A stretch of DNA of 64,000 bases from Multifurca ochricompacta (lineage: Eukaryota; Basidiomycota; Agaricomycetes; Russulales; Russulaceae), in assembly GCA_022496185.1 (NCBI GenBank), contig WTXG01000131.1:1-64000 (forward strand), written 5' to 3'. This document shows positions 56,401-64,000 of the stretch, one piece after another. The position numbers were made by a program, and so were the translations under genes. The notes below the pieces were generated by a model. The model saw only the letters and a program-made list of their open reading frames with translations. It had not been told where the DNA came from and did not search any database. Positions within the stretch are counted from its first letter, which is position 1. Each line of letters starts with the position of its first letter.

Positions 56401-56969
56401 TGTATTGCCTTTTGAGCTAGTTCTGATGCTTTGGTGACATAGCAGTAGCCTGGGTCTTCTTTTTCTGTATCGGCAGCCTTTATTGTTGGGTGTCTGACTG
56501 CGTAATCATAGCCCATCGATGTGATAATGGTGGGGTATGATTCTTTATCCATTGTTGCATCCGCCCAATTGATCTTGGGTTTGAACGCAGCGAGCCATGG
56601 GTATCCCAGAATGAGGTCTTCGTCTCCTAGATCCGTGATTAAGAAGCGAATGTTTTTCGTAGCTTCTCCAACCTGGACCCTCAGATCCGTGTAGTGAGTG
56701 ATCTTTCCTGCACGATTGGCTGTTCCATCAATGTTCCAAATGTTCTTTTCCTGGGGAAGTGCCAGCCGTCCCAAACCCATTGTTCTAAGTAGTCGTGGGT
56801 GAATAAAATTGTCGGTGGCTCCTGAGTCCACCAAGATATCTCGATCGGCCGTCCTCTGTGTAGTTTCAAAATGGACTGGTATTTTTAATGATTTGAATCG
56901 ACTAGCATACACAGAGGTAACATGGAGTGCTCGCGCCCAGGCCGATGGGGTTGAGCCTATTAAAAATCC
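53481..56969 (-). CDS. pol: Gypsy-D3 pol polyprotein, intact
   Basis: Open for 1143 codons from the GTG at 56912, and the frame is open up to the shift site at 56969, so it is probably made as a Gag-Pol fusion by -1 frameshifting. Residues numbered from 56912: protease DSG 29-31; RT about 245-430 with YMDD 373-376; RNase H with acidic residues D523, E565, D592 and D635; integrase zinc site around H726/H734 and C764/C767; integrase core D798, D859 and E895, with exactly 35 residues between the last two; GPF motif about 1025; chromodomain about 1082-1130 (EEEWEVERVL, LIKWKGFPDSDSSW). It lacks any obvious lesion. Chromodomains of this kind bind methylated H3K9 and would favour heterochromatin, in line with the nesting seen here. 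Confidence 0.93.
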   Translation of the reverse strand, partial: GFLIGSTPSAWARALHVTSVYASRFKSLKIPVHFETTQRTADRDILVDSGATDNFIHPRLLRTMGLGRLALPQEKNIWNIDGTANRAGKITHYTDLRVQVGEATKNIRFLITDLGDEDLILGYPWLAAFKPKINWADATMDKESYPTIITSMGYDYAVRHPTIKAADTEKEDPGYCYVTKASELAQKAIQGQTEKTYSDIVPNTYHRHWKVFSEEESQRFPPSRPWDHAIDLLPDTPTAIDCKIYPLSQSEQVALTEFLEEHLAKGYIRPSKSQYASPFFFIKKKDGKLRPVQDYRRINAYTVKNAYPLPLISELIDTMRDKSLFSKMDVRWGYNNVRIKEGDQCKAAFKTNQGLFEPNVMFFGLTNSPATFQSMMNHIFCDLILTGEVVVYMDDILVATSDNLDHHRDRVHQVLDILQEHDLYLKPAKCSFEQRSVEYLGVILEGGRVRMDPIKVQGIREWPVPTCVKDVWSFIGFCNFYRRFVKGFSGVARPLNDLLKKDAPWYWGTAQQQAFERIRNLVGSEPVLIQPDLSHPFELEVDASHFANGAVLYQRNAAQILHPVAYYSETFSPAERNYDIWDRELLAIVKALRHWRPYLAGTPHKTIIHTDHSNLLYWKEPHKISRRVAREVLELEEYNFTLKHIAGSQNARADALSRRPDMHTGEDDNNDITVLPEEVFAKTAVVSLHDMDLWAQVSQNMNQDLCLSWADAHNLKKIDGLWWKDGDRLVVTSGDNIKRGVIHFHHDLPSAGHPGIANTYALAKRDYWWPNMKKDIESYVQGCAACQANKVNTHPKVPPLYPITPTVSTPFQTVAMDFIVKLPKSQGFDTILTITDHDCSKAALFIPCNETITAEGVAKLYLDHVYHHYGLPKKIISDRDTRFTSAFAKALCKTLDIMQNISTAYHPQTDGQSERTNQWLEQYLRFWCNSRQDDWAEWLSTAEFAHNSWPNGTTKATPFSLIMGWTPCTTWTDKPTNVPSATERISQWEELRQSANENLVKAQQLLTAQPSTFTPYRTNDWVWLEGRNIHTSHPSAKLVPRRHGPFQITRKLSDVSYELKLLPKWKIHPVFHAKLLTPYRETSIHGENFPRPPPDLIDGEEEWEVERVLDSKRQGRGRRLYYLIKWKGFPDSDSSWEPAGDIFAPDLISEFHIRHPEAPKNA

Positions 56970-58470
56970 TTCTTTGCAAACGCCTTTTCTACTAGTATGG
57001 CGCGCACTTCCTCACTTTCTTTCATCATGTTAGCCCATATGTCCTGAGCCTTTTCTTCTTTCGACCGTTTGTCCACGGTCGGTGGGTTGTTCTGAGCAGG
57101 ATGTTCTGCTGCCGCAGTGGTGGCAGCGACTCGTGCTCCTTTCTTGGGGCAGTCTCGAGACATGTGCCCCAATGCTCTACAACGGAAGCAGTGCCCTTCT
57201 TTCATGAGGGTTTGTCGCTCATCTTCTGTAAGTGTCGCCCGAGCTCGGGCTCGGTCTGCAGAGGTGTCCATAGCGTTTGGATCCCGCTGGGTGTGCTGGA
57301 CAGGCTTGACTCCGAAGGCGGCCTTCCACTGATCCCTGGTCTTTCCTTTCTTGGTATCGACTCCAAACCGCGTTTGGAAGTCCAAGTAGTCTTGTTGTTG
57401 CCGCCGAGCGGCATCGACCCAGGTGTCCCAGTCATGGGGGTGATGGAACTGTATGATGTTTTTAACCAGGGGGTTGGGCAGTCCCTGGGAGAAGAGGTCC
57501 AACGTGGCCTCCTCATCTGTGTCATAGCCAGCTCTGTTGGCCAAACTTCTGAACTTGGCTACATATGCATCAAGCTCTCCTTTCTCCATTTTGAGGGACT
57601 TTAGTTCCCGTGCCGCCTTCTGTTTGGCCTGTCCGTCGGTAAAGGCATCCTTAAACCTTTCAGCTATGGTCTCCCAAAGACCCTCACTCGTAGTTCGGCA
57701 CCCGCTCTCAACCTGCTCATTCAGCCATTCTAGCTGTTCCATCGTCCAGTCATCCACTGCTTCCCCTCGGATCAGGGACAAAAACAGATTGGCCCTTTGG
57801 AACGGGTTGACAATCTGTGGGACATCATGATTGAAGTTTTTGAATGTCGTGAACTCCAACATGAATTTCTTGCTCTGCGAGCAATCCCCAGTGAATGTTT
57901 GGGGTAAAACTCCAGACAGACGTCCAGAGGGGGGGGGATGTTTGGTGGTGGTGCCACAGGAGCTGGCGGGGCAGGGTCTGGGAGTTGGGCAGCAATTGTC
58001 GACATATTTTGGTGGAATGGGGTTACTGTGTTGGTGGATTGTATCGATATCTGTGGAGTTGTCAAAGCAGGGGCTCTGATCGTGACAACTTCGGGTGCAA
58101 CCGGAAATGTAGTCCTTGCTAATGCCGGTGCTTCTTCTTCGCTGGGTTCTTCTACGTACTCCTCTGGTTCGGAGTCCGTGACAATGGCCGGAGGGTTTTC
58201 TCTCCACGGGCCTAGTCCAAATTCGGGTGGGGCGGGTCTGGTCGTGACCCAAGAGTTTCGACTGTCCGAGTATCGGATACAATACCAAACTCTTCTCTCG
58301 TCGTCATATTCTACCGGTTGGTATCTTCCGTCGTGATAGACGTAATATCCAAACTCGGATTCAAAGTCTTTCCAGGCGGCAGAGCCAAGTACTTGCTGTG
58401 AAAGATTATTCTCGTCTCTGCGCTCGATGAGTTCTTCTCGGAAGAGGGTCTGACTGCGGCTGGAAGCCAC
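56960..58470 (-). pseudogene. gag: Gypsy-D3 gag, one frameshift at a poly-G run, GTG start
   Basis: Collinear with D1 gag: N-terminus from the GTG at 58470 (ACAGTGG), Pro-rich linker, capsid (FTGDCSQSKKFMLEFTTF; YVAKFRSLANRAGY), zinc knuckle CFRCRALGHMSRDC, C-terminus AKKDF and TAA. The only lesion I see is a one-base length change in a run of nine G (57929-57937, + strand), in the Pro-rich linker PNIPPPSGRL. Such a run is prone to both slippage in the genome and sequencing error. If that is an artefact, Gypsy-D3 gag-pol would be fully open. Confidence 0.88.
56963..56969 (-). promoter_or_regulatory. Putative -1 frameshift site, Gypsy-D3
   Basis: Gag codons AAG GAT TTT TAA; G GAT TTT in register with the stop immediately after. 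The -1 frame reads GGA TTT TTA ATA and runs into the protease without a stop. Confidence 0.62.
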
Positions 58471-58476
58471 TGTGAG

Positions 58477-58487
58477 AGACTCGACTT
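58477..58487 (-). other. Self-priming primer-binding site of Gypsy-D3
   Basis: AAGTCGAGTCT on the - strand, complementary to AGACTCGACTT of the LTR at 58712-58722, whose start is 34 nt from the TATATAA box (58750-58756). Confidence 0.82.
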
Positions 58488-58489
58488 GA

Positions 58490-59068
58490 TGTTACGTCCG
58501 GTGTGAGACGTTCTGCACGACTTGTGCGACGGCGTTGTTCGTGTGTTCAGATAAGAGGCCAATAGGACCTCTTGGAGTTTCAGTGGGAGAGTCAAAGTCA
58601 AAGGGGCCGTTCCCTAGTGACAATGTTGAGCGGAAAGTGCCGAAAGCACTGAGATGATCGAGTCAAAGGGTTCAAGGGAGAGTCCGAAAGACCAACACCG
58701 ATGTATTCAATAAGTCGAGTCTGGGGTCTACAACGTAGTTACAGCGGACTTATATACGTAATCGAATGGGCGTCTATAGATAAGATAACGGAGTCAAGTG
58801 GGTCCAAATATACAGAAGCGGACGGCGTAGAGTCGAGCTTCTGATAGGGAATTAAGTAAGTGTCCGGTCGTAGCGATAAGGGATAAGAGATAAGAGTCCA
58901 AACATGAGTACAGTAACATAAGCATGGACAAAGACAGTCATGGGGAAGGAAGCAGGGCACGTGAAGGATCCCACGATGGAGATGTGATCTGATAATGTAA
59001 AGTAGGCGGCAAGGAAGGGTCGTCATTGGGTAGGAGAAAGAAAAGAGGAAAAGACGGGGTTCGTAACA
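58490..59068 (-). repeat. Gypsy-D3 5' LTR
   Basis: 579 bp. No ATG between the predicted RNA start (58722) and the gag GTG (58470) on the - strand. Confidence 0.95.
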
Positions 59069-61535
59069 CTAAGGCTGTAAAAGGTCTTAGTATTGATAAT
59101 AACCAAGTGGAAGACAAACCATGTTATGGCTGTGAAATGGGAAAATCACACCGTCTTCCATTCCCTCCCTCTCAAAAGAGAGCTTCAGCACCCTTGGAAG
59201 TCATTCATAGTGACCTAGTTGGTCCTTTGCAATGTACTTCAATTCAAGGGAACCTATATTTTGCCACCTTCATAGACGACTTTAGCAGGACAGCTCTAGT
59301 TGTTGCTATGAAGGCTAAAAGTGACTTTACCTCGATGTTCTGTAACATTAAGGCATTCCTGGAAAATAAAACAGACAGGAAAATAAAGACCTTACACACA
59401 GACTGAGGTGGCGAATTTGTAAATAGGGAGCTGAAGTCAATACTTGAGCAGGCTGGCATAGAGCATAAATTGACAATGCCATATTCTCCACAACAGAACG
59501 GAAGGGCTGAAAGGTTCAACAGAACCATCATGGAAAAGGCCACCAGTATGCTGCATCATGCTGGTCTTTCCCTTGGTTTCTGGGAATGTGCAGTGTGAAC
59601 AGCCTGTCACATATACAATAGAATGCCTATCCGCTCTAATAAGTGGAGGACACCGCTTGAACTTCTGGATGGGGACATTCCAGATGTTTCTTACTTTAAA
59701 ATATTTGGCTGTTTAGCCTACTACACTGTCCCAGAGGACAAAAGACGTAAACTGGATCACAAAGCCAGGGAGACAGTCTTTGTTGGGTATGCACCCCACT
59801 CTAAAGGATATCTTCTTTGGGACATGCATACTCGATCCTTCGTATTGTCAAGAGATGTGACATTTGATGAAGGGTCCTTCCCATCCAACCTTGCCAAGGA
59901 CAGCAAGGGAAAACAAAAGGAAAAAGTTACGCCTTTTGTTCTAGAAGTTGAGAGGCCTGTCCAGCCTCAACCAGCAATAGCCACAGTTCCTCAGGCTCCT
60001 GAAGGCAAGGACGCCGAGGTTGAGGAACAGGAGGTAGTGGAACCTCCTCAATTAAATCCTGAGCCTACCACACCCGAAAGAGAAGACACACATGATGTCA
60101 CTATCTATCAGACGCCTCCATCCCAAGTCATGGAACCATCAGAACTCCCCGAAAGAACCCGTGCCAAGAGGCAATCAAAGAAAAAGATTGTTGGCAAAAT
60201 TTCCCAACCAGTATTTACTAGGGAAAGTCCACGCTCTCAGCAACGTGACAAGGCTGTGCAGGAAGATTTAGATCTTGATACTGCCTGTCCTAAATGTTCA
60301 CGACGCATGAATCCTCGATTTTATAATGAGGATAATGCTGAGTTTGTGCAGGGTTCTTCCAGACTTGGACATATGGAGTTGCTAAATGCTGCAGGAGTCT
60401 CTTATAGAGATCCCCTGACTTTTCAGGAGGCAATGAAGTCTGACGATGCCAGTGAATGGCTTGAGGCATGTAAATATGAAATAGATGCCTTAGAAAACTA
60501 GATGTGTGGTGCCTTGAAGATCTTCCAAAAGGAAGAAAGGCTGTCAAGTCAAAATGGGTTTTTAAGCTGAAACCTGATGGACGGTTTCGTGCTAGGCTTG
60601 TGGCAAAAGGGTTCACCCAAGTAGAAGGAGTGGACTTCAATGAAACATTTTCTCCAGTTGCCAGATTTGAATCACTAAGATTATTACTAGTGCTAGCTAC
60701 ACTAGAGGATTGGGAAATCCACCAGATGGATGTCAAATCGGCATTCCTTCATGGCGATCTGGACGAAGAGATTTATATGGAGCAACCAACTGGTTTTGTC
60801 GTTGCTGGTCAAGAGTCCAAAGTTTGTAGGCTACAGAAAGCATTATATGGCCTCAAACAAGCCTCCCGAGCATGGAATCTTCAATTCCATGGAGTTCTCA
60901 ATGAACTAGGCTTCACTCGGACGTACTCTGATGCAGGAGTATACGTGTTTCATCAAAAGGAGGGGGATGATTCACTTTATGTCATTCTCTATGTAGATGA
61001 CATTACTATACTTGGGTCTTCCAATGATAAGATAACGTGGCTGAAGTCAGCTCTATCTAATCGATATGAGATGACTGACTTGGGAGAAATCCAGTCATAC
61101 CTTGGAGTTAACATCACCAGGGATCGTCCTAATAAGACACTGGAGATTGACCAAGCAGCCTACGTTTTATCTATTATTGAGAAGTTTGGGATGAGGGATT
61201 CCAACCAAGTATATACTCCTCTTCCCTCTGGCACTGATGTACATCTGGTCAAGTTTGAAGGCCAGGCATCTACTTCTGAAGTAAAGAAGTATCAACAGTT
61301 GATGGGGTCTCTGCTATGGGTGCAGATTGGAAGCAGACCTGACATCAGTTTTGCTGTAGCGCGCCTTAGTCAATACGCTTCCAACCCCTCACAAGATCAT
61401 ATGCGACTTGCAAAATATGTCTTAAAATACCTTAACAGTACAAAAGACTGCAAGTTGCACTATTCTGGAGGGAATGGGGAGAGTGGCCTTCATGGCTTTG
61501 CAGATTCCTCATGGGGAGATCAAGAGGACAGCCAC

Positions 61536-62147
61536 TGTGACGGTTTCATGGGCTGGTACAAGGGTTGAAGACATGTGACTTACTTTGTTTTCTTTTCCTT
61601 TTTTTCTTTCTTTCTTTCTCATTATGCTACGCCTACCACATGACTTGCTGATAAAGGACTCATGACTTATCATTTATACTACTGACTGATTGCTTACTGA
61701 GAACCTTACTCATCTGCTTAGTGATCAGTAGTAGAGGGTGTAACCCCTCCACTATCTATATCATTCTGGGACATTCTACCGTACAACCATTAGACTGTCT
61801 AGTGAAAGCTCTAGTAACTACCAGAATAGTCTCCTTATCTAGCATACATGTATATAAAGACCTAGTAGAAAGGACAAGACGTTAAGTCTGTTCTTCTGTA
61901 TTCAATACAGGTGCTTGGAAACTCACTTCACTGAATTGAAAGACATTCGACTTGAACCCTCTAAGTTTGCGCCTTAGAAGGACTTCTACCCCAGAAACTT
62001 GTGGCAGGACTTAGTGTCTCTGCTCGACTCCGTCTCGCGCACGCGCCCCATTGACCAGGCGTATTTGACTTGACTTGAAGCTCCTGAAATCTTGCTAGAC
62101 GACCTTGAACCCCAGACATTGACACAGCGTTGCATCTAGCTGTGACA
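61536..62147 (+). repeat. Solo LTR-A3 (Gypsy-A family)
   Basis: 612 bp, TGTGACGGTTTC...GCTGTGACA, with target duplication GCCAC at 61531-61535 and 62148-62152, splitting the Copia-1 RNase H. It carries the same TATATAAAG box and AAGTCTGTTCTTCTG block (about 61885) as A1. A single LTR without internal sequence. Confidence 0.94.
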
Positions 62148-62830
62148 GCCACTCTACCTCAGGCTACGTGTTCTTCTTGGCAAATGGTGCCATTTCATGG
62201 TGTTCCAGAAAGCAGAAAACAGTAGCACAGTCCACCACTGAGGCCGAATATATGAGCCTCTCTGAGGCTGCAAATCAGGCAGTGTGGTATAGGACTTTTA
62301 TGGAGGAATTAGGGTATGAGGTATCCTCCCCTATACTACTTCACTGTGACAATAAGGGTGCTGTGGATTTGGCATTAAACCCAGTCACAGGAAGGCAGTC
62401 AAAGCATATTCCGATCAAGTACCATGCCATTAGGGGGTACATTGAATTGCACATAATTGAGTTAGTGCGTACCCCCACAGGTGAGATGCTGGCAGATGGC
62501 TTCACTAAGTCTCTACCAAGAGCATCATTTGAAACCATGGTAAATGGACTTGGACTTATGCTGGAATGAGAAGAGCTGGAATTTGGAGACTTTGAATACC
62601 AGTTTCACTTTCCCACCATGCCAAATGAGCATGTTCTCAACCTCGAGAGTGATGCAAGAGGTGTGAGTTTGCATAAGAGAATCTACAACTCATACGCAAA
62701 ACTCACAACCCGCACTTGAGAGTTAGAGAAGTTGGATCTCTGGCTGGTGATATGCTCGTTCAATTGTGATGGCAGTGTGCTCATTCAATTCATTTCCAAT
62801 CCATGACCAGATGCCTTCAGCATGGAGGGA

Positions 62831-63332
62831 TGTTGAACACAGAAGATGTTTGGTGATGCTTCAGGCATCAGGTGATTAGATTAGCTACTTTGTAGATTAG
62901 ATTAGATACCGGAGTTTCGGACTATTTACAATATCATTATTACTTTCTTTCTCACATTCCGCAGTAGCTGACTGATGCACCAGATAACATGTGATTTCTG
63001 TAGTGGCCAATGGCCTTTCTCCCTCATGTTTATTGTTTGGACTTTGTCCGGCACTTGTGGACTTATTCCCAGTGCACAGACCACCTCTTGATTAGTATAT
63101 AAGGGTGTCTACTTCATCTCTTACACTTCAGAGTTTCTTCTACCTCTGAAGCGTAAGTTCCTACTCTACTATCTATCATACCTTAAGACTAACTCTTGTA
63201 TATAGGACTTGTCTTTGTCTAGGTCAGTAGTATAGTATTATAGAGTTTCTTCTACCTCTGAAGCGACTTGTCTTTGTCTAGCCTAACCTGCTAACCACAC
63301 AGTCAGTATGCTGCACACATGCCTGTTTCACA
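62831..63332 (+). repeat. Copia-1 3' LTR
   Basis: 502 bp, identical to the 5' LTR except for four CpG transitions. The stretch 62570-62830 between the pol stop and this LTR has no ORF. Confidence 0.95.
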
Positions 63333-63664
63333 CTTCAGAGGTTGAAGAAACTCTGAAGTGGAAGAGATGAAACAGACACCCTTATATACCCATGGGGGCC
63401 AAGGGGAAATGGTCTGTGTGCACTGGGAATAAGTCCACAAGTGCCGGACAATAAACAGAGAGGGATAAAGGCCATTGGCCAAGGAGATATCACATGCTTA
63501 CTGCGCATTACTAAGTCCATCACTAATCAGCTGAGTAAGGTGAGAAAGAAATGTAATAAAGATAACATAAAAAGTCCGATGCTCCGATATCTAATCTAAT
63601 CTAATCTACAGCTGAAGCGAACCTTAGATGCCTGAAGCATCTCCAGACACGTCCTGTGTCAACA

Positions 63665-64000
63665 GGGTGTTCAGGCAAACTGAAATCTTCGTTGATGTCA
63701 GTGGTTCTGACCCCTTCAGCCACTTTGGCAGTCGCATGGTAGTTAATAGGAGATAGTGGGTGAGAAGGAGGATGCAGAGGAGAAAGTAAGGGAAACGCAT
63801 TGATGGCAGCAGAGGCGTGGACACTGGATGGTGACATAGATGTTGTTCTGGGTAGTTGTGGGGAAGGGAGCTGTCTTGTTGAATGTATGGCGGTCTGCTC
63901 TTTATCTGCCTGGGGATGGCATCTATAGAAGTCTTTGATGAGCTTGGGTGCAAAGACATCTGCAGCAGATTCCCACAAGTTATCGGCGTCAGGGAATCCC
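63665..64000 (-). pseudogene. Gypsy-F pol C-terminus joined in frame to ORF3 N-terminus
   Basis: Read on the - strand from the window edge: the end of a chromodomain (FPDADNLWESAADVFAPKL, KDFYRCHP), a linker of about 25 residues without a stop, then MSPSSVHASAAINAF, which matches the start of the D-type ORF3 (MSSSSIAASAAIDAF), and an acidic stretch to EHP. There the Copia-2a LTR border cuts it. In the D copies a stop and frame change separate pol and ORF3; here they form one open frame. It may be the upstream half of Gypsy-C, whose ORF3 end and 3' LTR lie at 33883-34806 in the same orientation. Confidence 0.78.

Larger units (their letters stand above)
51601..59068 (-). mobile_element. Gypsy-D3, chromovirus with the best-preserved pol
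   Basis: 7468 bp, target duplication CTAAG at 51596-51600 and 59069-59073, inserted between the protease and integrase parts of Copia-1. 3' LTR 51601-52179 and 5' LTR 58490-59068, 579 bp each, differ at seven positions, all CpG transitions. Pol is fully open; gag has one frameshift at a G run; ORF3 has several. This is the copy closest to activity in the window. Confidence 0.96.
50119..62569 (+). pseudogene. Copia-1 gag-pol polyprotein, split and lightly mutated
   Basis: Pieces: 50119-51600, 59074-61535 and 62153-62569. The ATG at 50119 (MSSIVFPPTFKFDKLDG) aligns with Copia-2a. Gag, knuckle CFYCQKPGHKANEC, protease (WMMDSGATTHF), then WHLRMGHMSKEALKRHAPK, where Gypsy-D3 interrupts. It resumes at AVKGLSIDNNQ: integrase (HSDLVGPLQC; LHTD then TGA at 59404 where Copia-2a has Arg; NGRAERFN; TGA at 59596), RT (SKWVFKLKPDG; YVDD in LYVDDITILG), and RNase H (ADSSWGDQ, cut by LTR-A3, then QSTTEAEYMSL, DNKGAVDLALNP), ending at LGLMLE. 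A frameshift near 60499 lies just before RT. Three point lesions apart from the insertions. Confidence 0.93.
48682..63332 (+). mobile_element. Copia-1, Ty1/Copia element split by two insertions
   Basis: LTRs of 502 bp each (48682-49183 and 62831-63332), target duplication CTTCA at 48677-48681 and 63333-63337. Removing Gypsy-D3 (51601-59068) and solo LTR-A3 (61536-62147), each with one duplication, leaves an element of about 6.6 kb with one gag-pol frame. The LTRs differ at four positions, all CpG transitions. A purine-rich tract CATGGAGGGA precedes the 3' LTR. Coding damage: stops at 59404 and 59596 and a frameshift near 60499. Confidence 0.95.
48501..63664 (-). repeat. Copia-2a 5' LTR, split by Copia-1
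   Basis: The LTR is 48501-48681 plus 63338-63664 (about 508 bp), TGTTGACACAGG...TGTTTGACA on the - strand. Copia-1 lies inside it with duplication CTTCA. The right outer border at 63664/63665 abuts Gypsy-F. The matching left border of this element is lost. Confidence 0.85.

Noticed and set aside
1..64000. CRISPR arrays, tRNA or rRNA genes, bacterial or phage genes
   Set aside because: No regular repeat-spacer pattern, cloverleaf-like gene or prokaryotic gene layout was seen on either strand.

Overview
The window is wall-to-wall transposable elements. I could not support any host gene, tRNA, rRNA or CRISPR array. The contents point to a filamentous basidiomycete, probably an Agaricomycete: Ty3/Gypsy chromoviruses with C-terminal chromodomains, Ty1/Copia elements, and a hAT transposase gene carrying about nine short (45-65 nt) GT-AG introns. 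The species cannot be told from this sequence. The density of nested chromoviruses suggests heterochromatin, perhaps centromere-proximal (inference).

Layout. (1) 1-20835: a Copia pol fragment on + (Copia-3) split by three insertions: hAT-2 (- strand, <1-3442), solo LTR-E1 (4460-13165), which itself holds the 7.4-kb Gypsy-A1 (5008-12381), and hAT-1 (13209-20388), which holds a LINE remnant. hAT-2 holds solo LTR-E2 (1605-2946). (2) About 21180-33882: Gypsy-B (-), split by solo LTR-E3 (21951-23243) and Gypsy-D1 (+, 23266-30735). (3) 33883-45526: 3' end of Gypsy-C (-), 3' part of Gypsy-A2 (-), Gypsy-D2 (-, 36495-43966), then leader and LTR debris of a Copia-2 element. (4) 45527-63664: Copia-2a (-), whose 5' LTR holds Copia-1 (+, 48682-63332), which holds Gypsy-D3 (-, 51601-59068) and solo LTR-A3 (61536-62147). 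(5) 63665-64000: end of pol and start of an accessory ORF of Gypsy-F (-), possibly the other half of Gypsy-C. Ten insertions were checked by exact target-site duplications: CTTGA, CACAT, CTGGT, TTGTG, TGCTG, CTAAG, CTTCA and GCCAC, plus ATTAGGAC for hAT-1 (one side only for hAT-2).

How the elements work. Families A and D share an unusual expression plan. Just after the 5' LTR lies a primer-binding site that is an exact reverse complement (14 nt in A1, 11 nt in D1/D2/D3) of the expected RNA 5' end, 32-34 nt downstream of a TATATAA box in the same LTR. This is the Tf1/sushi type of self-priming. Gag and Pol overlap in the -1 frame at a conserved G GAT TTT heptamer. In family D, gag has no ATG: an ATG-poor leader runs into a GTG in strong Kozak context. 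Both families carry a third ORF between pol and the 3' LTR. In D, C and F it encodes a tandem zinc-knuckle protein. In A it encodes an unrelated protein that I do not recognise. The Copia elements instead have a primer site matching the anticodon arm of initiator tRNA-Met.

Decay. All 17 substitutions between the LTR pairs of A1, D3 and Copia-1 are CpG transitions, and most in-frame stops are TGA, several at arginine positions. This indicates strong CpG methylation and deamination. Gypsy-D3 has the best coding capacity: an uninterrupted 1143-codon pol, with one frameshift in gag and several in ORF3.
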